From the NCBI RefSeq assembly GCF_025464955.1, contig NZ_JAODNM010000107.1:30924-94923 (forward strand): a stretch of DNA of 64,000 nucleotides, given 5' to 3'. The translations under genes and the position numbers were made by a program. Positions 7,217 through 16,327 of the stretch are shown here, piece after piece (positions within the stretch are counted from its first letter, which is position 1; the number at the start of each line of letters is the position of its first letter). This DNA is from Amycolatopsis sp. (GTDB taxonomy: Bacteria > Actinomycetota > Actinomycetes > Mycobacteriales > Pseudonocardiaceae). The notes beneath the pieces are model-generated. The model did no database searches. It worked only from the letters and a program-made list of their open reading frames with translations, and was not told where the DNA came from.

Positions 7217-8689
7217 TCAGTAGCGGTAGTGGTCCGCCTTGAAGGGGCCTTCGACGTCGACGTCGATGTACTCGGCCTGCTCCTTGGTGAGCTTGGTCAG
7301 CTCGCCGCCCAGCGCCGCCAGATGGATCCGCGCGACCTTCTCGTCGAGCTTCTTCGGCAGGCGGAACACCTCGTTGTCGTATTCCTCGTGCTTGGTGAAC
7401 AGCTCGACCTGGGCGATGACCTGGTTCGAGAAGCTGTTCGACATCACGAACGACGGGTGGCCCGTCGCGTTGCCCAGGTTCAGCAACCGGCCCTCGGACA
7501 GCACCAGGATGGTGCGGCCGCTCGGGAAGATCCACTCGTCGACCTGCGGCTTGATGTTGTTCTTGATGATGCCCGGGTAGCGCGCCAGCCCGGCCATGTC
7601 GAGCTCGTTGTCGAAGTGGCCGATGTTGCCCAGGATCGCCTGGTGCTTCATCTGCGCCATGTGCTCGACCATCACGACGTTCTTGTTACCAGTCGTGGTG
7701 ATCACCAGGTCGGCCTCGGGCAGCGCCGACTCCAGCGTCTTGACCTGGTAACCGTCCATCGCCGCCTGCAGCGCGCAGATCGGGTCGATCTCGGTGACGA
7801 TGATCCGCGCACCCTGGCCGCGCAGCGACTCCGCCGCACCCTTGCCGACGTCGCCGTAACCGCAGATCACGGCCACCTTGCCGCCGATGAGCACGTCGGT
7901 GCCGCGGTTGATGCCGTCGATCAGCGAGTGGCGGATGCCGTACCGGTTGTCGAACTTCGACTTCGTCACGGCGTCGTTGACGTTGATCGCCGGGAACAGG
8001 AGCTCGCCGGCCGCGGCCAGCTGGTAGAGCCGCAGCACCCCGGTCGTGGTTTCCTCGGTCACGCCGAGGATGCCGGCGCCGATCTTGGTCCACTTGCCCT
8101 TGTCCTCGGCGTACGAGGCACGGACCAGCTCGAGGAAAACCTTGAACTCGTCCGGGTCGTCGTCCTCGGGGCCCGGCACGACGCCGGCCTTCTCGTACGC
8201 GGTGCCCTTGTGCACGAGCATGGTGGCGTCACCGCCGTCGTCGAGGATCATGTTGGGACCCTCGCCGGCCCAGGTGAGCATGCGCTCGGTGCACCACCAG
8301 TACTCCTCCAGCGATTCACCCTTCCAGGCGAACACCGGCACGCCCTTGGGCTCCTCGACGGTGCCGTGCGGGCCGACGACGATCGCGGCGGCCGCGTGGT
8401 CCTGGGTGGAGAAGATGTTGCACGACGCCCAGCGCACCTCGGCGCCGAGCGCCACGAGGGTCTCGATCAGAACGGCCGTCTGGACCGTCATGTGCAGCGA
8501 ACCCGCGACACGGGCGCCGCGGAGGGGGTAGACCTCGGCGTACTCCCTGCGCAACGTCATCAGTCCAGGCATTTCGTGCTCGGCGAGACGGATTTCCTTG
8601 CGACCGAACTCGGCGGCGTCCAGATCGGCGACGGCGAACTCGATGCCGTTGCGGGTGTCGTGCCGCTTGGCAACGCTTTCGGGGGTCAT
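7217..8689 (-). CDS. sahH: Adenosylhomocysteinase (S-adenosylhomocysteine hydrolase)
   Basis: Hydrolyses S-adenosylhomocysteine to adenosine and homocysteine, clearing the product of methyltransferases. The 490-residue protein has the N-terminal substrate region (SLHMTVQTAVLIETL, NIFSTQDHAAAAI), the glycine-rich NAD loop CGYGDVGKGAAESLRG and the C-terminal KADHYRY that closes the cofactor site of the neighbouring subunit. It carries the insertion near residues 150-190 seen in actinobacterial and plant forms (GDDDPDEF-type acidic loop here EDDDPDEF). GGAGGAA lies 7 bases before the ATG. It belongs to the conserved sahH-tmk-mtrA strand. Only 94 bp separate it from the divergent gene, with no SAH-riboswitch fold visible. 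Confidence 0.97.
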   Translation of the reverse strand: MTPESVAKRHDTRNGIEFAVADLDAAEFGRKEIRLAEHEMPGLMTLRREYAEVYPLRGARVAGSLHMTVQTAVLIETLVALGAEVRWASCNIFSTQDHAAAAIVVGPHGTVEEPKGVPVFAWKGESLEEYWWCTERMLTWAGEGPNMILDDGGDATMLVHKGTAYEKAGVVPGPEDDDPDEFKVFLELVRASYAEDKGKWTKIGAGILGVTEETTTGVLRLYQLAAAGELLFPAINVNDAVTKSKFDNRYGIRHSLIDGINRGTDVLIGGKVAVICGYGDVGKGAAESLRGQGARIIVTEIDPICALQAAMDGYQVKTLESALPEADLVITTTGNKNVVMVEHMAQMKHQAILGNIGHFDNELDMAGLARYPGIIKNNIKPQVDEWIFPSGRTILVLSEGRLLNLGNATGHPSFVMSNSFSNQVIAQVELFTKHEEYDNEVFRLPKKLDEKVARIHLAALGGELTKLTKEQAEYIDVDVEGPFKADHYRY

Positions 8690-8783
8690 AGTGCGGTTCC
8701 TCCAAGGCTGGATTACCTCTGAACAGTACCGTTGATGCCTTGCGTTTCAATCGAAGAACTGAAGAACTAAGGAGACCCTCGTC

Positions 8784-11087
8784 GTGCCACTCCCCGGCCC
8801 CGACACCCGCGTCGTCGAGCTGCGCGTCCCGGGGTTGATCGGCACCAGTGGGGCAACGCTGCTCGATGTCGTCTCCACCGTCGACGTCGCGGGTGACGGC
8901 TACGGCCGGGTCATCCGCCCGGCCGACCGGCTGCGACGTCCCGCTCCCGGCCCGGTCCTGCCGGCGCTGGGCCGTTCGATACCGCGGACGCTGGAGGGTT
9001 ACCTGTGGAGCCGGATGACCTCCGGCGGCGCGGCGAAAGCGACCTGGGCGTTGCTGTTCCCGTTCTCGCTGGCCAACGTCGCGTATTGGATGCTCCCGCC
9101 GGTCCGCCCCGACAGCCGGACGGCCGTCGTGGTCGGCTCGCTGTGCCGGGGCCTGCTGCGGGTTGCCGCGCTGCTGCTGACCGCGCTGCTTCTCAGCCAG
9201 CTCGCGGTGGTCAGCGTCGACGTGCTCGCCGCGCAGTGCCTCGCACCCGGCACGGGCTGCCTCACCGGCACGCCGCAGTGGGTGCGTGACTCCGGACACT
9301 TCCGGCTGGCGGCCGGGATGGTCCCGCTCCTCGTGGTGATCTACGTCCTGCACAGGGTGTCGTCGACGAACTGGGCGGTGAACGCGGGGGAGTCAACCGG
9401 GGAGTCGGACCCCACGCTCCCCGGGCACGGGTTGGTCGCCGACCCGGACACCCCCGGCCTTCGCTGCCTACACACCGTCGCCGCGTTGGCCTGCGTCGCG
9501 CTGCTGCCACTCGGCGGGCCGCTTCACGTTCCGAACGGCGTAGTCGCCTTCGTCGCTTGGGTGTGCACGTTGGTGCTGCTGGGTGGCACCCTGATCGCGG
9601 CCGCGGCCGGACGCCGGATCGGGCGTCCGGGGAAGGTCCTCCGGCGCGGGTTGATCGCGTTCACCTCGCTCGTCCTCGTGGCGGCGGCCGGGTTCGCCCC
9701 CGCCCCGGCGAAGGGCGGGCTGCCCGGCACCGACGGATTGGTGGAAGGCATCGGCGCGGCGCTGGTACTGATCGCCTTGCTGTTCGCGCTGCTGGTGGCC
9801 GTGGCCGCGCTGATGGCCAGGTCCGCCTGGCGCGAGCTGCCGACGAGGTTGCGACCGTGGGTCGGCGGCTGGGCGGCGGCGCCGGTACTCGCGCTGGCGG
9901 GGCTACTCGGCGGCGGTTTCGGCGCCGGGCTGACGGTCGCGGCCGCACGCCTCACGAAGTCCGGCCTGCGCATGCCGGATACGTATCCGCTGATCACCGT
10001 CCTGTGGGGCGGCGGGCTGGCGCTCGCGACGGTGCTCGGCGTGCTGGGTTTCGCGGTCGCCGTCCCGCTGCGCCGCCGACGTCGCGGGATCCCAGCGGTC
10101 GTCGAGCTGATGGACCTGAACCCGGACCACGAGAAGAAAGCCTCCTCGGCCTGGGCCCGCTCTGCCTGGGAACGCCGGCACCTGCACCACATCGCGCTCG
10201 CCGTACCGATCGCGATGTCGATCGGAGCGGTGGCCCTGCTGGTTGTCCGCTTCGGGCTGCGCCAGACGCCGGCATGGTTCACGCCCGTCTCGGCGATCGG
10301 CGTGTTCGCGCTCGGCGCGCTGGCGGCAGGTCTGCTGCGGCTGGTGTACTCCGCCGCGAAGACGCCGGGCCGCAGCCGTCACCTCGGCGCGCTCGCCGAC
10401 CTCGTATGCTTCTGGCCGCGCGCCGCCCACCCGACCGTGCCGCCTTGTTACGCGCTCAAAGTGATCCCGGAGCTGGCCGCCCGCGCGAAGGAGCACCTCG
10501 CCGAGCCGAACACACGGGTGGTGCTGGCCGGTAGCAACCTCGGAACGCTGCTGGCCATCGTCGCGGCAGCTCGCCTGGCCGACGAGCTGCCGGAGGAAGC
10601 GCGCGACAGGGTCGGTCTGCTGACCGCGGGTTCGCCGTTGCAGTGGGGCTACCAGCGGGCTTTCCCCGCGGTGCTGCCGTTCGCTGCGCTCGCCGAGCTG
10701 AACGGCAGGCTCGGCGGGCGATGGCGGTCGCTCTGCCGGGGCACCGACATCTTCGGCGGCGGTGTCACGACCTGGCGGCAGGCTGTCACCGACGGCGAGC
10801 TGACGGGTGTCGGCTTCCTGCCTGCCGGCGGCGTCGGCGACCTGACGGCGACCGCGGAACCCACCGGCGCGCTCGTACTCGGCGGGGACCACTGGCTGCC
10901 GGACCCGCTGCGCGCGCCGAGCGGCGTCGACCGCTGGGCCCCGGGCCTGCTCAAGCACACCGACTACTTCGTCGACGCCGAATGGGACCACGCCGTCGCG
11001 ATGGCCGCCGGGCTGGACCGGCCCGGCCGGCCGTTCCGCCCGATCGGGGAGCAGGTGCCGCTGTTCGGCTTCTCACCCAAGGACTAG
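8784..11087 (+). CDS. Polytopic membrane protein with a hydrolase-like C-terminal domain
   Basis: A 767-residue protein of unrecognised family. Residues about 85-545 contain roughly ten hydrophobic segments (for example around 85-105, 125-150, 180-197, 230-285, 330-355, 365-395, 405-430, 470-490, 500-525). The remaining soluble domain (about 550-767) resembles an alpha/beta hydrolase: VVLAGSNLGTLLAIVAA sits where a nucleophile elbow would be, followed by LLTAGSPLQWGYQRAFP, which recalls the post-elbow GSPL segment of lipase-like proteins. The elbow reads G-S-N-L-G, so Asn takes the usual Ser position. AAGGAG lies 9 bases before the GTG start. Divergent from sahH. Activity cannot be assigned. 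Confidence 0.7.
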   Translation: MPLPGPDTRVVELRVPGLIGTSGATLLDVVSTVDVAGDGYGRVIRPADRLRRPAPGPVLPALGRSIPRTLEGYLWSRMTSGGAAKATWALLFPFSLANVAYWMLPPVRPDSRTAVVVGSLCRGLLRVAALLLTALLLSQLAVVSVDVLAAQCLAPGTGCLTGTPQWVRDSGHFRLAAGMVPLLVVIYVLHRVSSTNWAVNAGESTGESDPTLPGHGLVADPDTPGLRCLHTVAALACVALLPLGGPLHVPNGVVAFVAWVCTLVLLGGTLIAAAAGRRIGRPGKVLRRGLIAFTSLVLVAAAGFAPAPAKGGLPGTDGLVEGIGAALVLIALLFALLVAVAALMARSAWRELPTRLRPWVGGWAAAPVLALAGLLGGGFGAGLTVAAARLTKSGLRMPDTYPLITVLWGGGLALATVLGVLGFAVAVPLRRRRRGIPAVVELMDLNPDHEKKASSAWARSAWERRHLHHIALAVPIAMSIGAVALLVVRFGLRQTPAWFTPVSAIGVFALGALAAGLLRLVYSAAKTPGRSRHLGALADLVCFWPRAAHPTVPPCYALKVIPELAARAKEHLAEPNTRVVLAGSNLGTLLAIVAAARLADELPEEARDRVGLLTAGSPLQWGYQRAFPAVLPFAALAELNGRLGGRWRSLCRGTDIFGGGVTTWRQAVTDGELTGVGFLPAGGVGDLTATAEPTGALVLGGDHWLPDPLRAPSGVDRWAPGLLKHTDYFVDAEWDHAVAMAAGLDRPGRPFRPIGEQVPLFGFSPKD

Positions 11088-11252
11088 CCAGGCACTTTTG
11101 TACTTTTGTGGTTCTGCTGCTCTATCGGTGGGTCCGCGATGGTCTCGGGTGTCGATTGACCTGGGCCGGTTGCGTTCTCCAGCGGCAAGGACCGGGACGA
11201 GTGGGTACTCCCTTGGCCGAGTCGGCGAGTCGCTACGGCCCGTCAAGGTCCG

Positions 11253-12170
11253 CTACGAGACGGGAGCGCGGTCCAGATCGGGCTCGAGGTAGATCAGCCG
11301 GGCGGCGGGGACGACGACACGGACCCGGGCTTCGGCCTCGTTGATCGCCTCGGCGATCCCGCTGGTGTCGAGGCCGGGGGTGATCGCGACCTTCGCGGCG
11401 ACGAGGAGCTCGTCCGGGCCGAGGTACTGGGTGCGGATGTGGATGACACGCCGGACGTCGCCCCCGGACAGCGCGCCCACGATCGTCGCGAGGTCCGCGT
11501 GGGTGGCGCCTTCGCCGATCAGCAGGCTCTTCATCTCCACGATCAGGATGATCGCGATGATCCCGAGCAGCACGCCGATCATCGCGGTGCCGACGCCGTC
11601 CCAGACCGGGTCGCCGGTCAGCTCGGACATGCCGACACCGAACAGCGCGAAAACCAGCCCGACCAGCGCGCCCGCGTCCTCCAGCAGCACCACCGGCAGC
11701 TCGGGAGCCTTGGCCTGGCGGATGAACTGCCACCAGCTGGCGTCACCCTTGAGCCCCCTTGACTCACCGACGGCGGTGCGGAAGCTGTAGCCCTCCAACC
11801 CGAGCGCGACGACGAGGATGACCACCGCGACGATCGGCGAACTCAGCGGCTCCGGCTCGCTGATCTTGTGGATACCTTCGTACAGCGCGAAAACCGAGCC
11901 CAGCGTGAACAGCATCAGCGCGACGATGAACGAGTAGAAGTACCGGTCGCGGCCGAAGCCGAAGGGGTGTTCCTCGGTCGCTTCCCGCTTCGAAGTCTTC
12001 TGTCCGAGGAGCAGCAGTCCCTGGTTGGACGTGTCGGCCAGCGAGTGCACCGACTCGGCGAGCATCGACGACGACCCGGTCACCAGGAAGCCGGCGAACT
12101 TCGCCACGGCGATCCCGGCGTTCGCGCCGAGCGCCGCGATGATCGCCTTGCTGCCGCCACTTGCTGACAC
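11253..12170 (-). CDS. Cation diffusion facilitator family transporter
   Basis: A 305-residue CDF-family metal/proton antiporter of the cytoplasmic membrane, probably exporting Zn(II) or a similar divalent ion. Six membrane segments can be drawn. Metal-site motifs are present: HSLAD in the second helix (about 42-46) and EDAGAL in the fifth (about 163-168), with HPFGFGRDRYFYSF between helices two and three. The C-terminal cytoplasmic domain (about 220-305) has the family alpha-beta pattern. The start is GTG at 12170 with AGGGGG upstream. It lies 62 bp upstream-in-coordinates from manA on the same strand. Metal specificity is not readable from sequence alone. Confidence 0.92.
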   Translation of the reverse strand: MSASGGSKAIIAALGANAGIAVAKFAGFLVTGSSSMLAESVHSLADTSNQGLLLLGQKTSKREATEEHPFGFGRDRYFYSFIVALMLFTLGSVFALYEGIHKISEPEPLSSPIVAVVILVVALGLEGYSFRTAVGESRGLKGDASWWQFIRQAKAPELPVVLLEDAGALVGLVFALFGVGMSELTGDPVWDGVGTAMIGVLLGIIAIILIVEMKSLLIGEGATHADLATIVGALSGGDVRRVIHIRTQYLGPDELLVAAKVAITPGLDTSGIAEAINEAEARVRVVVPAARLIYLEPDLDRAPVS

Positions 12171-12232
12171 GTTCTACCCCCTGGAGGCCCGCACCGGAAA
12201 TGTCTGGTTGGAGCCTAACCGGGGGACGCCCG

Positions 12233-13468
12233 TCAGTCCGTGCAGGTGCCCGCCGTGGCTCGGAAGACCTGGACCGGACCGGGGCCGACCGGGGTAAGGC
12301 GGACGGCCGGGTCGGCAGCGGGCAACCAGACGGACTGGCCGCGGCCGAGTTCGACCTGCTCGCCGTCTTCGGCGCTCACGAGCACACCGCCGGCCGTACA
12401 GAGCAGGATCTGTGGGCCGGAGCAGTGCACCGTGACCTCGCCGTCGTCTCCGGCAGGCCACTCGAGGCGCGACAGCTCGAACTCCGGCGCGTCGGTGTGA
12501 TACACCGACATCCGCTGCTCGACCTCGCCGGTCTGCACCGGCATCTCGCCGCTGCCGAAGTCGACCACCCGGAGCAGCTCGGGCACGTCCACGTGCTTCG
12601 GGGTGAGCCCGCAGCGCAGGATGTTGTCCGAGTTGGCCAGGATCTCCACGGCCGCGCCGTGCAGGTAGAGGTGCAGGTTGCCGGCGGCAAGGTAAATCGC
12701 CTCGCCCGCGGCCAGCGTCAGCCGGTTGAGCAGCAGCGCGGCCAGCACGCCGGCGTCACGCGGGTGCGCCTCACCGAGCTCCAGGATCGTGCGGCACTCG
12801 ACGTCGAACTCACCGTGCTCCTTGACGTGCAGGACGCACGCGTCGAGCACCTCCGGCAGCAGCTCGTCGAGCGTGGTCTGCGGCAGCGTGATCCACGTCG
12901 TGAAGAGCGCACGCAGGCCGTCGGCGTCGGGCTGGGCTTCCAGCAGCGCGGTGTACTTGGCCAGGCCCGGGGTCTCGATGGCGCGCAACAGCGTCATCGA
13001 GCGCTCGGGATCGCGGAACCCGGCGAGCGCGTGGAACTCGGTCAACGCGCACACGAGCTCGGGTTTCGCCGTCGGATCCGGGTAGTTGCGGTTGGGTGCC
13101 TCGCGGGGGATGCCCGCCTTTTCCTCCTTGGCGTGCCCTTGTTTGGCCTGTTCGGCCGAGGGGTGCGCCTGCATGGACAGCGGTTCTTCGGCGGCGAGCA
13201 CCTTCAGCAGGAACGGCAGACGGCCGCCCCAGCGTTCGGCGCACTGCTCGCCGAGCTGACCGACCGGGTCGGACTCCACCAGGTCGAGCAGGCTTCGCTC
13301 GACCCCGTCCGGGCCGGTGATCTTCGACGGATCCCCGGGGTGGGCACCCATCCAGAGTTCCGCTTCCGGATGTGGTGCCGGCACCGGTCGCCCCAGCAGC
13401 TCGGGGATCGTGGTTCGCGATCCCCACGCGTAGGGCCGCACCGCGTTACGCAGCAGCTCCACAGTCAC
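12233..13468 (-). CDS. manA: Mannose-6-phosphate isomerase, class I
   Basis: Interconverts fructose-6-phosphate and mannose-6-phosphate, feeding GDP-mannose for mannolipids and glycoproteins. The 411-residue protein is a type I zinc isomerase: PYAWGSRTTIPELLGR at the N-terminus, SMQAHPS (about 98-104) and AKPELVCAL (about 133-141) supplying zinc ligands, and the family signature GNLHLYLHG with ILANSDNILRCGLTPKHVD (about 270-300). It lies in the conserved order manA, SIS-domain gene, Trm112-like gene, manB, all on the minus strand, so the mannose-phosphate steps are clustered and probably co-transcribed. The 48-base gap to the SIS gene supports this. Function secure. Confidence 0.96.
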   Translation of the reverse strand: MTVELLRNAVRPYAWGSRTTIPELLGRPVPAPHPEAELWMGAHPGDPSKITGPDGVERSLLDLVESDPVGQLGEQCAERWGGRLPFLLKVLAAEEPLSMQAHPSAEQAKQGHAKEEKAGIPREAPNRNYPDPTAKPELVCALTEFHALAGFRDPERSMTLLRAIETPGLAKYTALLEAQPDADGLRALFTTWITLPQTTLDELLPEVLDACVLHVKEHGEFDVECRTILELGEAHPRDAGVLAALLLNRLTLAAGEAIYLAAGNLHLYLHGAAVEILANSDNILRCGLTPKHVDVPELLRVVDFGSGEMPVQTGEVEQRMSVYHTDAPEFELSRLEWPAGDDGEVTVHCSGPQILLCTAGGVLVSAEDGEQVELGRGQSVWLPAADPAVRLTPVGPGPVQVFRATAGTCTD

Positions 13469-13516
13469 CTCAACTCCTCGCCGGGCACGGCTTTCCCCGC
13501 CCTCTTCGCACCGACC

Positions 13517-14611
13517 TCACGCCGGGACGGACGTGTAATGGCCGGCTCCCCCGATGCTTCCAACGGCCAACCCGAGGTAGACGGCGGCCAGCTCGAACCG
13601 CAACGCCAGCACCCCGGCCCGGATCGGTTCGGCCGCGTCGATCTCTTCCGCGGCGGTGATCAGGTCCACTCCGGGCAGCATCTCTTCCGCCTGGTACCTG
13701 GCAGCTTCGGCAGCCTGACCGGTGCGGACAGCGAGCAGCACCACCCTCGGCTGGATACCCCGGGGGCCGTCGTCCGGATCGGCAAAAATATCCCGGTCAC
13801 TGTTGCCGACCAACGCGGCCTGACGCAAGGCAGGTCTGGCCAGAGCTTGCCGATAGTCCTCAACGTCACACACGGTCGCCGCGTGCGCCGCGAACGCGTG
13901 GGCCGCGTGCTCACCCACCGCGACCGCGACCGGATCGAGCCCCCACAGCAGCGGGATCCGATCGGCCAGTCGCAGGGCGAGCGATTTCGCCGGGTTGGCG
14001 AAAGAGTCCCTGGCCAGGTAGTTCTTCTCCGCCTCGACGTCAAGCTGGTCGGCGAGCGACTCCAGATCGGAAACCAGCAGCCCGAGCGCGTTCGCGGTGA
14101 GCAGCCCGGCGGCCAGGCCGCGCGGGAACGCCATCTCCGGCGGCACCGGGATCCGGGGCGGGAGCAGCACGCCCTTGCCCGCGACAGCGGCGGGCACCGG
14201 GCCGTCCGGCGGCGCCGACAGGACGACTGTCGCGCCGAAGCGGGCGGCCCGTTCGAGCGAGGCCGCCAGCTCCCGGTCGCCGGGGTCGTCGGTGTGGGCG
14301 AAGACGACGTCGAGCGCGCCGATCCAGCTGGGCACTACCTCCGCGACCACCACCGGGACCGGGCATGACGGCGTGAGCAGGGCGGCGAGCAGCCGGGTCA
14401 CCGTGCGGCTGACGCCGGGCCGGTCGATCAGGACGAGCGCGCGGGGACGGCCCACGTCGAGCCGGTCACTGAGCTCCACCTCGGCGGCGGTCTCCAGCGT
14501 CGCCCGCACCTGCGCGCCGGCCATCGCGGCGGCACGCAGCAACCCCGCGCTGTCGGCTTCGGCCAGCCGCGCGGGGTCGTCGAGGAGCGAGTCGTCAAGC
14601 ACCGTCGGCAC
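13517..14611 (-). CDS. SIS-domain phosphosugar isomerase-like protein
   Basis: A 364-residue protein corresponding by position and character to mycobacterial Rv3256c, a SIS/phosphoglucose-isomerase-like protein between manA and manB. Sugar-isomerase features include LVLIDRPGVSRTVTRLLAAL, VVVAEVVPSWIGALDVVFAHTDDPGD and an acidic helix near residue 300 (ITAAEEIDAAEPI). In such bifunctional families this domain acts on phosphorylated hexoses, but the reaction of this branch is not established to my knowledge. Start is GTG at 14611, overlapping the Trm112-like gene by 17 bases, a sign of translational coupling. Domain call fairly secure; activity inferred from neighbours. Confidence 0.8.
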   Translation of the reverse strand: MPTVLDDSLLDDPARLAEADSAGLLRAAAMAGAQVRATLETAAEVELSDRLDVGRPRALVLIDRPGVSRTVTRLLAALLTPSCPVPVVVAEVVPSWIGALDVVFAHTDDPGDRELAASLERAARFGATVVLSAPPDGPVPAAVAGKGVLLPPRIPVPPEMAFPRGLAAGLLTANALGLLVSDLESLADQLDVEAEKNYLARDSFANPAKSLALRLADRIPLLWGLDPVAVAVGEHAAHAFAAHAATVCDVEDYRQALARPALRQAALVGNSDRDIFADPDDGPRGIQPRVVLLAVRTGQAAEAARYQAEEMLPGVDLITAAEEIDAAEPIRAGVLALRFELAAVYLGLAVGSIGGAGHYTSVPA

Positions 14612-14816
14612 TGGAGTCGCCCGAGTCCACGAGGCCGGTGGCCTCGTCCAGCAGCAGTACCGGGATCCCGTCGCGGACCGGGTAGACCCGGCCGCACTCG
14701 GTGCACGTCAAGGCGTCGGCATCCGGATCGGTCGGCGAACCCGCCCGCAGCGGCGCGTGATCAGCCGACGGGCAGGCCAGGATTTCCAGCAGTTGAGCGT
14801 CAAGCGTGACGGCCAT
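14595..14816 (-). CDS. Trm112-family small zinc-ribbon-like protein
   Basis: A 73-residue protein with the Trm112/UPF0434 pattern: LLEILACP near the N-terminus, CTECGRVYPVRDGIPVLLLDEA in the middle and an acidic tail. Eukaryotic Trm112 activates methyltransferases by binding them; bacterial members are less well understood. Of the four Cys expected for a zinc knuckle, C15, C38 and C41 are present but the second Cys of the first pair is missing (CPSAD). AGGGAG precedes the ATG. It overlaps the SIS gene by 17 bases and follows manB, so it belongs to the same transcript. Confidence 0.85.
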   Translation of the reverse strand: MAVTLDAQLLEILACPSADHAPLRAGSPTDPDADALTCTECGRVYPVRDGIPVLLLDEATGLVDSGDSSADGA

Positions 14817-14827
14817 GGTTACTCCCT

Positions 14828-14856
14828 ACCACGTTCAGAAGCGGCATGAACGTGGT
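14828..14856. promoter_or_regulatory. Inverted repeat ACCACGTTC-N11-GAACGTGGT
   Basis: Perfect 9-bp arms at 14828-14836 and 14848-14856, in the 83-bp gap between manB and the Trm112-like gene, 12 bases before the latter's start. It could be an operator or an intra-operon hairpin; sequence alone does not decide. Confidence 0.4.
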
Positions 14857-14899
14857 TGCGCTACCGGAGAACGATTTCGCCGCGCCCTCCATAACACGC

Positions 14900-16255
14900 T
14901 CATCCACGAACTATTGCCAGGACTTCGTCGGTCAGCGCCTGAACTGCGGCCGAATCGGCTGCCTCGACGTTAAGCCGGAGCAGCGGCTCCGTGTTCGAGG
15001 CGCGGATGTTGAACCAGCCGCCGTCGGGCAGGTTGATGGTGAGCCCGTCGAGCTCGTCGAGAGTGACGCCCGGACGAGCGCCGAAAGCGTCCTTGACCGC
15101 GGCCACCCGCGCTCCCTGGTCGTCGACCGTCGAGTTGATCTCACCGGACGCGGCGTAGCGCGAGTACTCGGCCGTCAGCGCGGACAACGTGCCGTCCTGC
15201 TCGCCGAGCGCGGCCAGCACGTGCATCGCGGCCAGCATGCCGGTGTCGGCCCGCCAGAAGTCGCGGAAGTAGTAGTGCGCGGAGTGCTCGCCGCCGAAGA
15301 TCGCGCCGGTCCTGGCCATCTCGGCCTTGATGAACGAGTGCCCGACCCTGGTCCGCACCGGCTTGCCACCGTGCTCGGCGACGATCTCCGGCACGCCCTT
15401 GGACGTGATCAGGTTGTGGATGATCGTGCTGCCCGGGTCCTTGGCCAGCTCGCGGACCGCCACCAGTGCGGTGACCGTGCTCGGCGAAACCGGCTCGCCG
15501 CGCTCGTCGACGATGAAGCACCGGTCGGCGTCGCCGTCGAAGGCGACACCGGCGTCGGCACCGACCTCGCGCACCTTCGCCTGCAGGTCGACGATGTTCT
15601 TCGGGTCGAGCGGGTTGGCCTCGTGGTTCGGGAAGCTGCCGTCGAGCTCGAAGTACATCGGCACGATCTCGAACGGGAGTCCGGCGAAGACCGTGGGCAC
15701 GGTGTGGCCGCCCATGCCGTTCCCGGCGTCGACGACGATCTTCAGCGGCCGGCTCGTCGACAGGTCCACCAGGTTGCGCAGGTAGGCCGAGTAGTCGGCG
15801 AGGACGTCCTGCTCGGTCACGGTGCCGGGCTGCCCGTCGAAGGCCGGAACGCCCTGCTCGACGGTCTTGCGAACCTCGGCGAGGCCGGTGTCCTGCCCGA
15901 CCGGTGACGCGCCCGCGCGGCACAGCTTGATGCCGTTGTACTTCGCGGGGTTGTGGCTCGCGGTGAACATGGCGCCGGGCATACCGAGCGAGCCGGAGGC
16001 GAAGTACAGCTCGTCCGTGCTCGCCAACCCGATCAGGACGACGTCGAGTCCTTGCGAGGTGACGCCGTCGGCGAAGGCGGAAGCGAGCCCGGGCGACGAG
16101 TCGCGCATGTCGTGGCCGATCACGACGGACGGCGAGTCCGGCTTGATCAGCAGGGCGAACGCGGCGCCGAACTCCCGGACCAACGCCTCGTCCAGCTGCT
16201 CGCCGACAACGCCTCGGATGTCATAGGCCTTCACGATGCTCGAAAGGTCAGACAC
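14900..16255 (-). CDS. manB: Phosphomannomutase/phosphoglucomutase
   Basis: Converts mannose-6-phosphate to mannose-1-phosphate (and often the glucose equivalents), the step after ManA toward GDP-mannose. The 451-residue alpha-D-phosphohexomutase shows YDIRGVVGE at the N-terminus, the catalytic phosphoserine loop TASHNP (S100), the metal loop FDGDADRCF (about 243-251), the sugar-recognition loop GEHSAHYYF (about 325-333) and the phosphate-binding SNTEPLLRLN near the C-terminus. All four active-site loops are intact and the length is normal. It heads the manB, Trm112-like, SIS, manA run. Function secure. Confidence 0.96.
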   Translation of the reverse strand: MSDLSSIVKAYDIRGVVGEQLDEALVREFGAAFALLIKPDSPSVVIGHDMRDSSPGLASAFADGVTSQGLDVVLIGLASTDELYFASGSLGMPGAMFTASHNPAKYNGIKLCRAGASPVGQDTGLAEVRKTVEQGVPAFDGQPGTVTEQDVLADYSAYLRNLVDLSTSRPLKIVVDAGNGMGGHTVPTVFAGLPFEIVPMYFELDGSFPNHEANPLDPKNIVDLQAKVREVGADAGVAFDGDADRCFIVDERGEPVSPSTVTALVAVRELAKDPGSTIIHNLITSKGVPEIVAEHGGKPVRTRVGHSFIKAEMARTGAIFGGEHSAHYYFRDFWRADTGMLAAMHVLAALGEQDGTLSALTAEYSRYAASGEINSTVDDQGARVAAVKDAFGARPGVTLDELDGLTINLPDGGWFNIRASNTEPLLRLNVEAADSAAVQALTDEVLAIVRG

Positions 16256-16327
16256 GCCTCTCCCCGGAGTACTCGAAAACTCTCGCGCCCGATGCGCGTC
16301 GAGCCAGCCTACCGGCGTGGCCGATGC

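Noticed and set aside
8690..8783. SAH or SAM riboswitch before sahH
   Set aside because: Only 94 bp to the divergent gene and no matching fold or conserved core seen; a normal Shine-Dalgarno is present.
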